A stretch of 64,000 nucleotides of DNA from Acidithiobacillus ferridurans (lineage in GTDB: Bacteria; Pseudomonadota; Gammaproteobacteria; Acidithiobacillales; Acidithiobacillaceae). Below the pieces are notes generated by a model, which saw only the letters and a list, made by a program, of their open reading frames with translations, was not told the origin of the DNA and made no database searches. The stretch is from NCBI RefSeq assembly GCF_003966655.1, contig NZ_AP018795.1, positions 2,063,501-2,127,500 of the forward strand, read 5' to 3'. The position numbers were made by a program, and so were the translations under genes. Below are positions 31,301-42,212 of this stretch, piece by piece; the stretch's first letter is position 1, and every line of letters starts with the position of its first letter.

Positions 31301-31730
31301 TGGTAGTCGGCGGCTTGGGTTTGGGCGGATCCAGATGCGAGCGCAGCTCGCTCAGCCATTGCATCACATGCGGACGCAAAGCCGGGGCCGGCGTCGGCGC
31401 CGTGTGGCTACGACCGGCCAGCAGCGCGAGGAGCACCGCGGTGACGTGTTTGCAGCGACTGCCTACCGGGCAGGTACACAGGGTTACCAGATGCCCTTGG
31501 CTGAGGTGGATGTCTACCCGGTATGGCGTACGTGCCGTGCCCTGCACCAGGGCACTGAGGTCGGTGCTGCCACGCTGCTCCAGATGGCTGATGGACTTCT
31601 GGTAAGGTTGGGCTTTGCGAATCTCCAGATCCCCCACCCATCTGCGGATATCTTCGTAACCGTACGTCCCCAGCGTGGGCATCGCACTGGCATCGCGGTG
31701 CCAGTTCATCCAGTCATTATTGGTAGGCAT
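28390..31730 (-). CDS. SWIM zinc-finger / SNF2 family DNA helicase, split by a frameshift
   Basis: A large ATP-dependent DNA-translocating protein of unknown biological role. The N-terminal part (31730 to 30105) contains a SWIM zinc finger, TLCTCPVGSRCKHVTAVLLAL, then a long unassigned region. The C-terminal part (about 30150 to 28390) carries the SNF2 motor: LPLRAYQQDGLAWLQFL, GGILADDMGLGKTAQTLA (Walker A), LILDEAQMVKN (DExx box), LTGTPLENHLGELWAQFDF, and the helicase C domain with ILLFSQF and RAHRIGQKRQV. Adding one base to the 6-base run at 30144-30149 joins them into a protein of about 1,114 residues, the usual SWIM-SNF2 size. The start is uncertain because several Met codons lie near 31730. 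Confidence 0.85.
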
Positions 31731-31909
31731 GGGTGTGCTCGGTGTTTTGATGATATCGGGAAATGCACCGGGGCGATGCCGCCGTGCAAACCGCCTATGG
31801 TACACAGTCGGGGGGTAGGAGGGGAAGCGGTTCGGGGTGGTCTACCGGTATCCTCGCCAGCGCCTTGCCGTTATCATGAGCGGAACGGCACACATGGAGA
31901 GGGCAGAAG

Positions 31910-33361
31910 ATGGTGGCTTTTGGCACGAGTGGGTTGCGGGGTCTGGTGGTGGATCTGTCGGATAAGGTCGTTTATGTGCATACCCAGGCCTTTCTGCGCT
32001 ATCTTGCGGAAATCGGCGAGTTTCACGCCGGGGATGCGGTGATACTGGGCGGCGACCTGCGACCCAGCACGCCGCGGATGCTGGCCGCGGCCTGGGCCGC
32101 GGTCCTCGCGGGGGGCGGGCAGCCCCGTTTCGCCGGATACCTTCCCTCGCCGGCGTTGGCGTTTGCGGGATTGGCGGTGGGAGTACCATCCCTGATGGTC
32201 ACTGGCAGTCATATTCCGTTTGATCGCAATGGCATCAAATTCAACCGCCCCCATGGGGAATTGATGAAGGCCGATGAGGCCGGGATCCTGCGTCAGGATA
32301 TGACGGTGGATACGGCCCTTTTCGACGCCGCGGACGCGCTGCGCAAGCCAGCCGTTTTGCCCGCCGCCGACCCGCACTGGCTGGCGCTCTATCAGCAGCG
32401 TTACCTGGACTTTTTCGGCACGGACAGTCTTGCCGGATGGCGACTGGGCGTCTACCAGCACTCCGGCGTCGCCCGTGACCTGCTGGTGACACTGCTGGAG
32501 TCGCTGGGTGCGGAGGTGCTGCCCCTGGGCCGCTCCGCGGATTTTGTGGCCCTGGATACCGAGGCCCTGCGCCCCGAAGACACGGTTCTGGCGCAGCGCG
32601 CAGTGGCTGAGTACCATCTCGATGCGCTCCTGACCACGGACGGCGACGCCGACCGTCCCATGATTGCTGATCATGAGGGCCGCTGGTGGCGTGGCGACGT
32701 GCTGGGGATACTAACTGCCCATGCCTTGGGCGCCCATACGGTAGTCACGCCGGTAAGTAGCAACACGGCGCTGGAGTTGTCCGGCTTTTTTCCGGAAATC
32801 CTGCGCACCAGGATCGGTTCCCCTTATGTCATCGAGGCGATGCAGGCCGCGTTGCAGGAGGGATTGATGCCCGTCTGCGGGTATGAGGCCAACGGCGGTT
32901 TTCTGCTGGGCAGCCCGCTTACCCGTGATGGCCGCACCCTGGCGCCCCTTCCCACCCGCGACGCCATCCTGCCCATGCTGACGGTGCTTGCGGCGGCGCA
33001 GGATCGTGGCGTCCCCCTGGCAGCCTTGCTGGCCGATCTGCCACCCCGTCATACCGCCAGTGACCGTTTGCAGAACTTTCCATCGGCGCTGAGCCGGCGC
33101 CACCTGGATACTTTTCGCGGTGACGACAAGGCGGCCAATCTCGTGGCCTTCAATACGGCCTTTGGAGAAATTGCGGGTGCCGCGCAGCACATGGATCTGA
33201 CGGACGGCATCCGGGTGACCCTCGCGCCGGGCGGCATCATTCATCTGCGACCTTCCGGCAATGCGCCGGAACTGCGCTGCTATACGGAGGCCGATAGCCC
33301 GGAGCAAGCCGAGACCATGCTGCGGAAGGCCTTAGAGGTCATGAATGGCTGGCGGGCCTGA
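31910..33361 (+). CDS. Phosphomannomutase/phosphoglucomutase family enzyme
   Basis: An alpha-D-phosphohexomutase, probably making hexose-1-phosphates for cell-envelope polysaccharides. 483 residues beginning MVAFGTSGLRGLVVDLSD. The phosphoserine loop reads TGSHIPFDRNGIKF rather than the more common TASHNP, the metal loop is DGDADRPM, the sugar loop is GYEANGG and the phosphate-binding loop is RPSGNAPELRCY. All functional loops are present. Substrate preference between mannose and glucose (or glucosamine) is not decided by sequence. Glucose-1-phosphate supply could link it to the glucan genes opgG/opgH. It is followed by an overlapping small membrane protein gene. Confidence 0.88.
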   Translation: MVAFGTSGLRGLVVDLSDKVVYVHTQAFLRYLAEIGEFHAGDAVILGGDLRPSTPRMLAAAWAAVLAGGGQPRFAGYLPSPALAFAGLAVGVPSLMVTGSHIPFDRNGIKFNRPHGELMKADEAGILRQDMTVDTALFDAADALRKPAVLPAADPHWLALYQQRYLDFFGTDSLAGWRLGVYQHSGVARDLLVTLLESLGAEVLPLGRSADFVALDTEALRPEDTVLAQRAVAEYHLDALLTTDGDADRPMIADHEGRWWRGDVLGILTAHALGAHTVVTPVSSNTALELSGFFPEILRTRIGSPYVIEAMQAALQEGLMPVCGYEANGGFLLGSPLTRDGRTLAPLPTRDAILPMLTVLAAAQDRGVPLAALLADLPPRHTASDRLQNFPSALSRRHLDTFRGDDKAANLVAFNTAFGEIAGAAQHMDLTDGIRVTLAPGGIIHLRPSGNAPELRCYTEADSPEQAETMLRKALEVMNGWRA

Positions 33362-33653
33362 GCGGCGGATGCGGCGCATCTTTTTTCCGCGCATCTGGTG
33401 GGTGTACATCGGCACCGGGCTGCTTATTGCGGATCTGCTGCTGATGGTGCTGCGCTATCTGGGCGTGGTGTTCAAAACCAACGCCGTGGCGGAAATGGCG
33501 GTCCACCACGGCACCGATGCCCAGGCGCAAAGTCTGCTGCGTCTGGCAGACGTGCTGAATGCGGTTCACTGGAAATGGATCGGCGAAATTTTTCTGGTCG
33601 GAATTGTTTTGCTGCTTATCGGTATATGGAAACCCTTTTACCGGAAAAAATAA
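33345..33653 (+). CDS. Small membrane protein (102 aa), unknown function
   Basis: A protein with two transmembrane segments: about residues 18-42 (WVYIGTGLLIADLLLMVLRYLGVVF) and about 78-96 (IGEIFLVGIVLLLIGIWKPF), separated by a soluble stretch NAVAEMAVHHGTDAQAQSLLRLADVLN. The start ATG 33345 lies inside the end of the mutase gene with AGAGG at proper spacing; ATG 33369 is the alternative. Overlap with the mutase gene shows co-translation. No family is recognised. Confidence 0.7.
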   Translation: MAGGPERRMRRIFFPRIWWVYIGTGLLIADLLLMVLRYLGVVFKTNAVAEMAVHHGTDAQAQSLLRLADVLNAVHWKWIGEIFLVGIVLLLIGIWKPFYRKK

Positions 33654-33665
33654 ACCCGCCGATCT

Positions 33666-35257
33666 TCACCCCATGCCCTGGCTGCGCAGATAATCCTCAT
33701 AGGTGCCCTTGAAGTCCTGAATGCCCCGCGGAGTGAATTCGATGATGCGGGTGGCCAGGGAAGACACAAACTCTCGGTCATGGCTGACAAAAAGTAAGGT
33801 TCCGTCGTATTTCTCCAGGGCCGAATTGAGAGACTCGATGGATTCCATATCCAGGTGGTTGGTCGGCTCATCGAGAATCAGCACATTGGGTTTCTGCAGG
33901 GTGAGTTTGCCGAAGAGCATTCGCCCCTTTTCGCCACCGGAGAGCACCTTGACCGAACGATTGACCTGGTCCTGCCCGAAGAGTAGGCGGCCCAGCACGC
34001 CGCGGATCACCTGGTCATCATCGCGCTCACCGCGCCACTGGCACATCCAGTCGAAAAGCGTCATATCCTCCGCAAATTCGGGGCATAATCCTGGGCGAAG
34101 TAACCGATACGCGCATTCTCCGCCCATTTTATTTCGCCGGCATCGGTGGTCAATTCGCCCACCAGGCAACGCAACAAGGTGGTTTTGCCCAGACCATTGG
34201 AGCCGATAATCGCAACCCGTTCGCCCGCTTCGACATGCAAGCGCAGTTTATGAAACAGGCGCAGATCGCCAAAGGATTTGCTCAGGTCCTTCCCATCCAG
34301 GGCATTGCGATAGAGTTTGCGTTCCTGATGAAAGACCAGATAGGGATTTTGCCGACTGGAAGGCTTCACTTCTTCAAGCTGGATTTTCTCTAACTGACGG
34401 GCGCGGGAAGTCGCCTGCTTGGCCTTGGAGGCATTGGCGGAGAAGCGACTCACAAAGCCTTGCAACTCGGCCATCTTCTCCTTTTTCTTGTCATTGTCGG
34501 CGAGCAATTGATCCCGCACCAGGGTTGAAGCCTGCATATATTCATCATAATTGCCGGGATAAATGCGTAACTCGCCATAATCCAGGTCAGCCATGTGGGT
34601 ACAGACGCTATTCAGAAAATGGCGGTCATGGGAGATGATGATGACGGTGCTGTTGATGTTGCTGATGAGTTCTTCCAGCCACTGGATGGTATGAATGTCG
34701 AGGTTATTGGTCGGCTCGTCCAGCAGCAGAATATCGGGGTCGGCGAAAAGCGCCTGCGCCAGCAATACTCGCAGTTTCCAGCCGGGGGATACCGCCGACA
34801 TCAATCCGCTGTGCTGCGCCAGCGGAATACCCACACCACTCAGCAACTCCCCGGCCCGGGACTCGGCCGCGTAGCCGCCCAACTCGGCAAACTCCACCTC
34901 CACATGCGCCACCGCCATCCCTTCTTCGTCGGTCATCTCCGGCAGGGCATAGAGGCGATCGCGTTCCTGCTTGATGCGCCAGAGCTCGGCGTGACCCATG
35001 ATCACCGTGTCCAGTACGGTACAGTCTTCAAAGGCAAACTGATCCTGCCGCAGTTTGCCGAGACGCTCGCCGCTGCTCAGGCTGACGTGTCCGGAGCTGG
35101 GCTCCAGATCGCCGCCGAGAATCTTCATCAGCGTCGTCTTGCCGCTGCCGTTGGCACCGATAAGGCCATAGCGGTTGCCATTGCCAAACTCGACGGAGAC
35201 GTTTTCAAAGAGGGCCTTGGCCCCGAATTGCATGGTGAGGTTGGCGGTGCTGAGCAA
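33666..35257 (-). CDS. ABC-F ATPase (YbiT-like), split by a frameshift
   Basis: A soluble ATPase with two ABC domains and no membrane domain, of the ribosome-associated ABC-F class. The first frame (35257 to 34061) starts at TTG with GGAG upstream and holds ABC domain 1 ([11 protein letters not shown], then [20 protein letters not shown]), the inter-domain linker, and the start of domain 2 ([18 protein letters not shown]). The second (about 34083 to 33666) completes domain 2 with [41 protein letters not shown]. Adding one base to the 4-base G run at 34080-34083 joins them into about 530 residues, the length of YbiT-type proteins. No resistance role is implied. Confidence 0.85.
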
Positions 35258-35362
35258 GATTGACTCCGAAAGGGCGGCAAACGAGGGCTGATAACGGGCG
35301 CGATGATAGCACTGATTCGCTTGGCGCGTCCTACCCTTCGTGGCGTAAGGTGGTGGACTAAC

Positions 35363-35392
35363 TTGACAGATTCACTCAGCTTCCCGTACCTT
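35363..35392 (+). promoter_or_regulatory. Candidate promoter of thiC
   Basis: A perfect -35 TTGACA (35363-35368) followed after 18 bases by TACCTT (35387-35392), which has the conserved TA and final T of a -10. It lies just upstream of the TPP riboswitch. Confidence 0.5.
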
Positions 35393-35407
35393 GCCCAGTG
35401 AATCGTT

Positions 35408-35490
35408 ATAAACGCTAGGGGCGTCCACGTCGTGGGCTGAGAGGTACCCTTGGAACCTGATCCGGGTCATGCCGGCGTAGGGAAGCGCGA
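35408..35490 (+). promoter_or_regulatory. TPP riboswitch (THI element)
   Basis: The conserved parts of the thiamine pyrophosphate aptamer are present in order: the AGGGGCG 5' strand, GGGCTGAGAGG, ACCCTTGGAACCTGATCC, and GGGTCATGCCGGCGTAGGGAAGC. It lies 84 bases before the thiC start, so TPP should repress thiC. No clear T-tracted terminator follows, so control of translation or an unrecognised expression platform is more likely than simple attenuation. Confidence 0.93.
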
Positions 35491-35570
35491 CTGCAGCATG
35501 CCTGTCCGCATCTTCCGCCCGCATCCTGATTTTGTTCCGCAGCAATCGGATAAATTTTTAGGAGGAATGA

Positions 35571-37457
<1,887 letters not shown>

Positions 37458-37478
37458 CCGTGTCGGGATCCAGGACTG

Positions 37479-37943
37479 TCAGCCAAATATTCCCCATACC
37501 CCCGCCAGGATGGCGGGGATGGCCAGCGCCAGATTGATACCAGAAATCAGCCTGATCTGTCCGGCGGCCCGGGCGGCCAACGGCCAGTCGCCAGCGGCGA
37601 TGGCCCGCCCCATGCGCAGGAATGGCACGAAGAATACAAACAGGGCTAGTATCACCATCAGGGTGCCGAGTGTCACCATGATCCGCATCGCCGTAGGGAG
37701 CGCGGTAAATCCGCCGTATACATACACCATCCAGTAGCCGGTAATCACCAGTGCCGCACCAGCCACCCATACCCAGGCAAAGAAGGGGCGAAAAATCTGG
37801 TAGAGTAATTTGCTGCGTTCTGCCTCGCTGGCTATGTTACGGCGCAGAACCGGAACGATAAAAATATCGAGCAGAAAAATTCCGCCAATCCAGGAAACCA
37901 CTGCGGTGATATGGAAAAACTGCAATACCGTAAGCACGCTCAT
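37479..37943 (-). CDS. CopD-like four-helix membrane protein
   Basis: A 154-residue integral membrane protein with four predicted transmembrane segments. The first carries FHITAVVSWIGGIFLLDIFIVP, a pattern of CopD/DUF2269-like proteins in which the His may bind copper or haem. The function is not established. It lies 4 bases after the GMC oxidoreductase gene on the same strand and so is probably co-transcribed. A role as a membrane electron-transfer partner for that oxidoreductase is possible but is inference. Confidence 0.6.
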   Translation of the reverse strand: MSVLTVLQFFHITAVVSWIGGIFLLDIFIVPVLRRNIASEAERSKLLYQIFRPFFAWVWVAGAALVITGYWMVYVYGGFTALPTAMRIMVTLGTLMVILALFVFFVPFLRMGRAIAAGDWPLAARAAGQIRLISGINLALAIPAILAGVWGIFG

Positions 37944-37947
37944 TCAT

Positions 37948-39195
37948 TCACCCAAGTAATATGCGGCCCAAATACTTCGCCAGGGATAATACCGTCAGCG
38001 TCGGGGGTAAACCCCAGGATTCGGGGATCACCGACGCATCACAGACATGGAGATTGAGGACGCGACAGGATAGCCGCTCATCCAGCAGTTCGCCCAGACG
38101 CACGCTGCCGCCGGGGTGCGCGGCCAGCCAGGGCGAGAAGAATACCCGTCTACCGCCCGCCGCCCGGAGGATATCGGCAGCCAGTCCCACGCCGTTGTGC
38201 ATGCGATTTTTATCGGCTGCGGAAAAATGTCGCCAGACGCGCCCGTCGGCGTTGATTTCACCACTGATTTCATCGCGGATTTTGACCATGATCATCATAC
38301 TATGCCGGTAATGCGCAAGCATGTCGACTCTGCCGGCTGCCCACGCAAAAGCGCGATAAAAATTGGGTGGAACGGTCATATCCGTCAGCATGTAACCGGC
38401 TTCCCGATCTACAAACCCCGCCGACATGGGGAGTTCTGTCTCCCGGTGCCCGTCTTCCTGGTTCAGCGCCACACCAATGCGCAAAGGATCGCAGAAAAAT
38501 CCCCGCCCCGCCTCGCGGATCCCGCTGCGCTGCAAAATTACGGGGCTTGCCACACCACCCGCCGACAGAATGACCGTCCCCCCCATGAACCGGCGTAACT
38601 GCCCGTTCTGAAGGGCCTCCACGCCCACCGCGCGCCCACCCTGAAAAAGCACCCTGTTCACCTGGATACCGGTCTCCAGTTTGCCGCCCAGTTGCTTTGC
38701 CTGCGCCAGCAGCGACGCCGCAGACCAGAAAGCTGCTGGTGGGCAGCCCCCATGGCCGCAGAGTTCCTGATAAATCATTTTCGGCAGCGCCCGCCAGGGA
38801 AGTCTCAAAGCGCGTGCCGCGCTGGCGATGTGTTGTACTGCGGGACCCAGAAGCGGCGCCTCCAGGGGCTGGTGCGGTAGTTCTGCAAGGACAGCCGCCA
38901 AATCCTGCGCCATTTCCACGCCATAGCGGGAAAACATCTCCAGGGGAGGAGAGACGGCCGTGTGGTAGAAAACGGTGGAACCACCCCCAACCCGCATGCC
39001 ACGGAGCAGGGCAACCCCCGGCGCGACATATAATGCCTCCTTGCGGCGCCAGAGCTTCCATAAATTCGGCGCTGACGCCGGGGTTTCTCCGCCCCGTTCC
39101 AGAATCCGCACGCTAGCCCCGGCGCGCGCCAGGTCTCTGGCCAGCATGGCGCCGGCAGGTCCGGAGCCGGCAATGATCACATCGGATGCGGACAT
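37948..39195 (-). CDS. GMC-type FAD-dependent oxidoreductase
   Basis: A 415-residue flavoprotein of the glucose-methanol-choline family. It begins DVIIAGSGPAGAMLARDLARAGASVRILERGG (FAD-binding GxGxxG and Glu), contains GMRVGGGSTVFYHTAV and VILSAGGVASPVILQRSGI, and ends HPGGSVRLG...VCDASVIPESWGLPPTLTVLSLAKYLG, the typical FAD-closing segment. It is short for GMC enzymes, with a reduced substrate domain, like alcohol or sterol/long-chain alcohol oxidases. With the aldehyde dehydrogenase gene just upstream (28 bases), it suggests alcohol-to-aldehyde-to-acid oxidation. The substrate is unknown. Confidence 0.78.
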   Translation of the reverse strand: MSASDVIIAGSGPAGAMLARDLARAGASVRILERGGETPASAPNLWKLWRRKEALYVAPGVALLRGMRVGGGSTVFYHTAVSPPLEMFSRYGVEMAQDLAAVLAELPHQPLEAPLLGPAVQHIASAARALRLPWRALPKMIYQELCGHGGCPPAAFWSAASLLAQAKQLGGKLETGIQVNRVLFQGGRAVGVEALQNGQLRRFMGGTVILSAGGVASPVILQRSGIREAGRGFFCDPLRIGVALNQEDGHRETELPMSAGFVDREAGYMLTDMTVPPNFYRAFAWAAGRVDMLAHYRHSMMIMVKIRDEISGEINADGRVWRHFSAADKNRMHNGVGLAADILRAAGGRRVFFSPWLAAHPGGSVRLGELLDERLSCRVLNLHVCDASVIPESWGLPPTLTVLSLAKYLGRILLG

Positions 39196-39223
39196 TTTGG
39201 TGAGTATTCTCCGAAGATGAACG

Positions 39224-40630
39224 TTATCCCCAGCGTGACAGCCAGGCGATGAGCAACTGCGTCCAGCGTCCGTAAGGGGGGCGCACCCATTCGCAGGCGC
39301 TCAGACGATTCTGCCTGAAGACGCCCTGGTAGTGCGAGAGGCGTTGAAACCCATAAATACCACGATACTGGCCTATACCGCTCAGCCCGATACCGCCGAA
39401 AGGAATACCGGGTTGTGCGACATGGAAAATGGTGTCGTTGATGGTGAGGCCCCCTGCGGCAATTCCCTTGCAGTGCCGCAGGGCGCGCCGCTGATCTCGG
39501 TCGAAATAATACAGCGCCAGAGGGGCGGGGTGGTCCCGCACATAATCCAGCGCCTCCTGGATGTCATCGTAGGTCAGAATCACCAGGATCGGCCCGAAGG
39601 TTTCTTCTTCCAGGATTTTCATGCCGGGCCGCACATTCCAGAGCAGTGTGGGCGGGAAGGGCCGCTGTGCGCCATCGGGCCATGCGGGTGCTGGCGAGGG
39701 CTGCCATAGTAGCGCTCCTTTCCCCCGGGCATCCTGCAGCAGGCCATCCAGACGTTCCCACAGCCGCCCGTTGGGGATGCTGGTATAGTCCGGGTTGTCT
39801 GCCCAGTGGGGATAGAGCGATAAGGTGGCCGACTGCGCCCGCGCGATAAAAGCATCACACTGATCCGTCGCCACCAGGCAATAGTCGGGGGCGATGCAGG
39901 TTTGCCCGGCATTCACCAGCTTGCCCGCCATGATGGATCGGGCCGCGGCGGCCAGGGGATAGTCACGCTGGATAATGGCCGGACTCTTGCCGCTCATGGA
40001 CAGTGTCACGGGCACCAGATTCCGCGCGGCGGCACGGGCGATCACCCGCCCGGTACGGGTGGCTCCCGAAAAAATCAGGTGATCGAAAGGCAGCCCGGGG
40101 AACGCGTGATCCACATCCGGTGATCCCTGGACCAGCGCAATGGTATCCTCAGAGGTCACATCGCGCAGGGTCTGTGCCAATAACGTCATAGCCTGAGGCG
40201 CCAGACGCGGCCCTTTGAGAATCGCCCGATTCCCTGCGGCGATAGCGGAGATCAACGGCAGCAGGGTCAGGAGCAAGGGATAATTCCAGGCGCCGATAAT
40301 GCCGACGACACCCACGGGTTGCGGAATGATCAGGCTGCGGGCCGGCAGGAATGGCCAGCGGGTATGCACGGCGCGTGGACGCACCCAGTTCCTGAGATGC
40401 CCGAGCACGTAGGCGATCTCCGCCTGCAGGGGATAGATTTCATAGATTTCCGTTTCGCGGAGGTGGCGTCTGCCGAAATCCCGGGCGATGGCTTCGCTGA
40501 GCGCCGTGCCGTGTTGCCGCAGCATCTGCGCCAGGGCCCGCAGCAGCGCTTGGCGTTGCCGGTAGTTGAGGGCGCCATTTTCCCGAAGCGCCGATTTTTG
40601 CGCAGCCAGCAATTCGTCCACAGTGCGCAA
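39224..40630 (-). CDS. Aldehyde dehydrogenase superfamily protein lacking the usual catalytic Glu
   Basis: 468 residues, nearest in layout to coniferyl/fatty aldehyde dehydrogenases, with a C-terminal hydrophobic helix that could anchor it to the membrane. Recognisable are the PVGVVGIIGAWNYPL N-terminal segment, FSGATRTGRVIA, the catalytic cysteine in NAGQTCIAPDYCL, and EETFGPILVILTYDD. The normal general-base glutamate motif (ELGGKSP) reads SMSGKSP here: the Glu position is Ser, encoded by TCC at 39998-40000. The enzyme may be slow, altered or non-catalytic. TTG at 40630 with AAGGAA upstream is the likely start. It is followed by the GMC oxidoreductase gene. Confidence 0.85.
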   Translation of the reverse strand: MRTVDELLAAQKSALRENGALNYRQRQALLRALAQMLRQHGTALSEAIARDFGRRHLRETEIYEIYPLQAEIAYVLGHLRNWVRPRAVHTRWPFLPARSLIIPQPVGVVGIIGAWNYPLLLTLLPLISAIAAGNRAILKGPRLAPQAMTLLAQTLRDVTSEDTIALVQGSPDVDHAFPGLPFDHLIFSGATRTGRVIARAAARNLVPVTLSMSGKSPAIIQRDYPLAAAARSIMAGKLVNAGQTCIAPDYCLVATDQCDAFIARAQSATLSLYPHWADNPDYTSIPNGRLWERLDGLLQDARGKGALLWQPSPAPAWPDGAQRPFPPTLLWNVRPGMKILEEETFGPILVILTYDDIQEALDYVRDHPAPLALYYFDRDQRRALRHCKGIAAGGLTINDTIFHVAQPGIPFGGIGLSGIGQYRGIYGFQRLSHYQGVFRQNRLSACEWVRPPYGRWTQLLIAWLSRWG

Positions 40631-40647
40631 TGGAATTCCTTATGAAT

Positions 40648-40669
40648 AAAAAGGGGCCCGAAGGCCCCC
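40648..40669 (-). terminator. Intrinsic terminator of the cytochrome bd operon
   Basis: On the minus strand a 6-bp GGGGCC/GGCCCC stem encloses a UUCG tetraloop and is followed directly by five T. It sits 16 bases after the stop of the 33-residue protein gene, so the operon's 3' end includes that gene. Confidence 0.9.
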
Positions 40670-40684
40670 GTGACGATACCACGT

Positions 40685-40786
40685 TTAGCGGAACCGTTTT
40701 CTGGTGTAAAGGTAAGCAAAACCTGCCAGACTAAAGTAAACGAACGGCAGAAAGAAGATGAAATCTTCCAGATCTACATAATGCAT
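40685..40786 (-). CDS. Tiny membrane peptide (33 aa) at the end of the cyd operon
   Basis: Read directly from the minus strand: starts MHYVDLEDFIFFLPF, then one hydrophobic helix, and ends YLYTRKRFR with a positively charged tail. AAGGAG at 40793-40798 is 6 bases from ATG 40786, an ideal ribosome site. It lies 17 bases after the 67-residue gene and just before a strong terminator. Its size and place match the small accessory subunits of cytochrome bd (CydX in E. coli, CydS in Geobacillus), but the sequence does not obviously resemble CydX. Translation is well supported; function is inference. Confidence 0.65.
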   Translation of the reverse strand: MHYVDLEDFIFFLPFVYFSLAGFAYLYTRKRFR

Positions 40787-40803
40787 AGACATCTCCTTGT
40801 TTC

Positions 40804-41007
40804 CTAATGAGTGGAACCCTGCTTTCGCTGCTGTTCTTCATCCTGTCTGTCAAACATGATAGCACCTGCAGCAGAGATAAGGACAATCATGGTGGTACCC
40901 ACCAGCCAAGCAAAGTACCAGGGGCCGTAGTCACCGGTAATCACCGCCAGAAAAAGGGACAACACCATGACGGCCGCCAACCCGATAAATGTGAGCAAAT
41001 TTTTCAT
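40804..41007 (-). CDS. Small two-helix membrane protein (67 aa) in the cyd operon
   Basis: A 67-residue protein with two transmembrane segments (about residues 4-24 and 32-52) and a charged C-terminus rich in Asp, Glu, Gln and Lys. GAGGAGG just upstream of ATG 41007 is a strong ribosome binding site. It starts 12 bases after the cydB stop. It takes the position of the cydX/ybgE genes in enteric cyd operons but is not clearly homologous. It may be an assembly factor or subunit of the oxidase. Confidence 0.75.
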   Translation of the reverse strand: MKNLLTFIGLAAVMVLSLFLAVITGDYGPWYFAWLVGTTMIVLISAAGAIMFDRQDEEQQRKQGSTH

Positions 41008-41019
41008 GTTCGCCTCCTC

Positions 41020-42153
41020 TTAATAAGCGTGGTCGTCTTGCGTGTCGGGCGCCGCCACCTTACCGCGCATCACCCGGAAACACCAAGTGGTGTAACTGAT
41101 GATGATGGGCAGGAAAATCAGGCCGAAGATGGTCATCCAGACCAGATTGTACTCGCTGCCGGTGCCGTTCCAGACCGTGAGGCTCTGGTCCGGGTTGTCC
41201 GTGGAAGGCATCAGGAAGGGGAACATGGAAGTGCCCACCGCACCGATCACGCCGATCCATGCCACTGCACCCATCCACCAGCCGAGAACGGGCTTGTTGG
41301 CGCGCAGTGCGAGCACACCCAGGACCATGCCAGCCAAACCCAGCAAGGGCACCAGCCAGAGAATGGGGTGGGCGGCATAGTTGGCCATCCACGCCCCGTT
41401 CGCGAGGGCGACCGTCTGGCCGCTGACCGGGTTCGCGGGCATGCCCGGATCACCGCTGATCAGTTGGAAGCCCTTCATGCCGGACACCATGAAGCCACCG
41501 ATAACGAAGATCACCAGCGCCGCAATACCGCCGACGCTGGCGTAATTCCGTGCCCGGTCATACAGCGCACCGCTACCGCGTATCATGAGCATGGTGCCGC
41601 CCTGATAGATGGCCAGGCTCAGCGACAGCACGCCGCAGAGAATCGCAAAAGGATTCAGCAGATACCAGATGAAAGATTCGGTCTGGTAATACTGGCCGTC
41701 CCAGCCGAAGTGAAAGCCGACGCCTTCCAGAATATTCCCCATGGCAGCCCCGTAAACAATCATGGGCAGGGCACCGGAAATGAGAAAGACCCAGTCCCAG
41801 GAATCGCGCCAGCGATGACTGGGCACCTTGGAACGGTATTCAAAGGCGACGGGACGCATGATCATGCTGAACAGCAGGAGAATCATGACGATGTAGAAGA
41901 CCGAAAAAGACGTCGCATAGAGGCTTGGAAAGGCCGCGAAAATCGCGCCACCGCCAAGAATGAACCACACCTGGTTACCATCCCAGTGCGGGCCAACGAT
42001 GTTCAGCGCTTCGCGGCGTTCGCCGTCGGTTTTGCCGACAAAGCGCATCAGAGCGCCAACGCCCATATCCATACCGACCATGATAGCGAGGCCCATCAAC
42101 AGGATTCCCAGAATCAGGAACCAGAATATCTTTAAATATACGTAAGCATCCAT
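41020..42153 (-). CDS. cydB: Cytochrome bd ubiquinol oxidase subunit II
   Basis: The partner subunit of the bd-type terminal oxidase, which reduces O2 to water with quinol. 377 residues with about eight transmembrane helices in the inner membrane. It begins with the typical KIFWFLILGILLMGLAIMVGMDMGVG segment, followed by ERREALNIVGPHWDGNQVWFILGGGAIFAAFPSLYA, both hallmark CydB regions. Normal length. It lies 59 bases downstream of cydA in the same operon. Confidence 0.97.
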   Translation of the reverse strand: MDAYVYLKIFWFLILGILLMGLAIMVGMDMGVGALMRFVGKTDGERREALNIVGPHWDGNQVWFILGGGAIFAAFPSLYATSFSVFYIVMILLLFSMIMRPVAFEYRSKVPSHRWRDSWDWVFLISGALPMIVYGAAMGNILEGVGFHFGWDGQYYQTESFIWYLLNPFAILCGVLSLSLAIYQGGTMLMIRGSGALYDRARNYASVGGIAALVIFVIGGFMVSGMKGFQLISGDPGMPANPVSGQTVALANGAWMANYAAHPILWLVPLLGLAGMVLGVLALRANKPVLGWWMGAVAWIGVIGAVGTSMFPFLMPSTDNPDQSLTVWNGTGSEYNLVWMTIFGLIFLPIIISYTTWCFRVMRGKVAAPDTQDDHAY

Positions 42154-42212
42154 CTTGTGCTCTCCATTCAGTCGGGGGGTAAATCAACCCCCCTTGATTC
42201 ATCACGCTGGCG

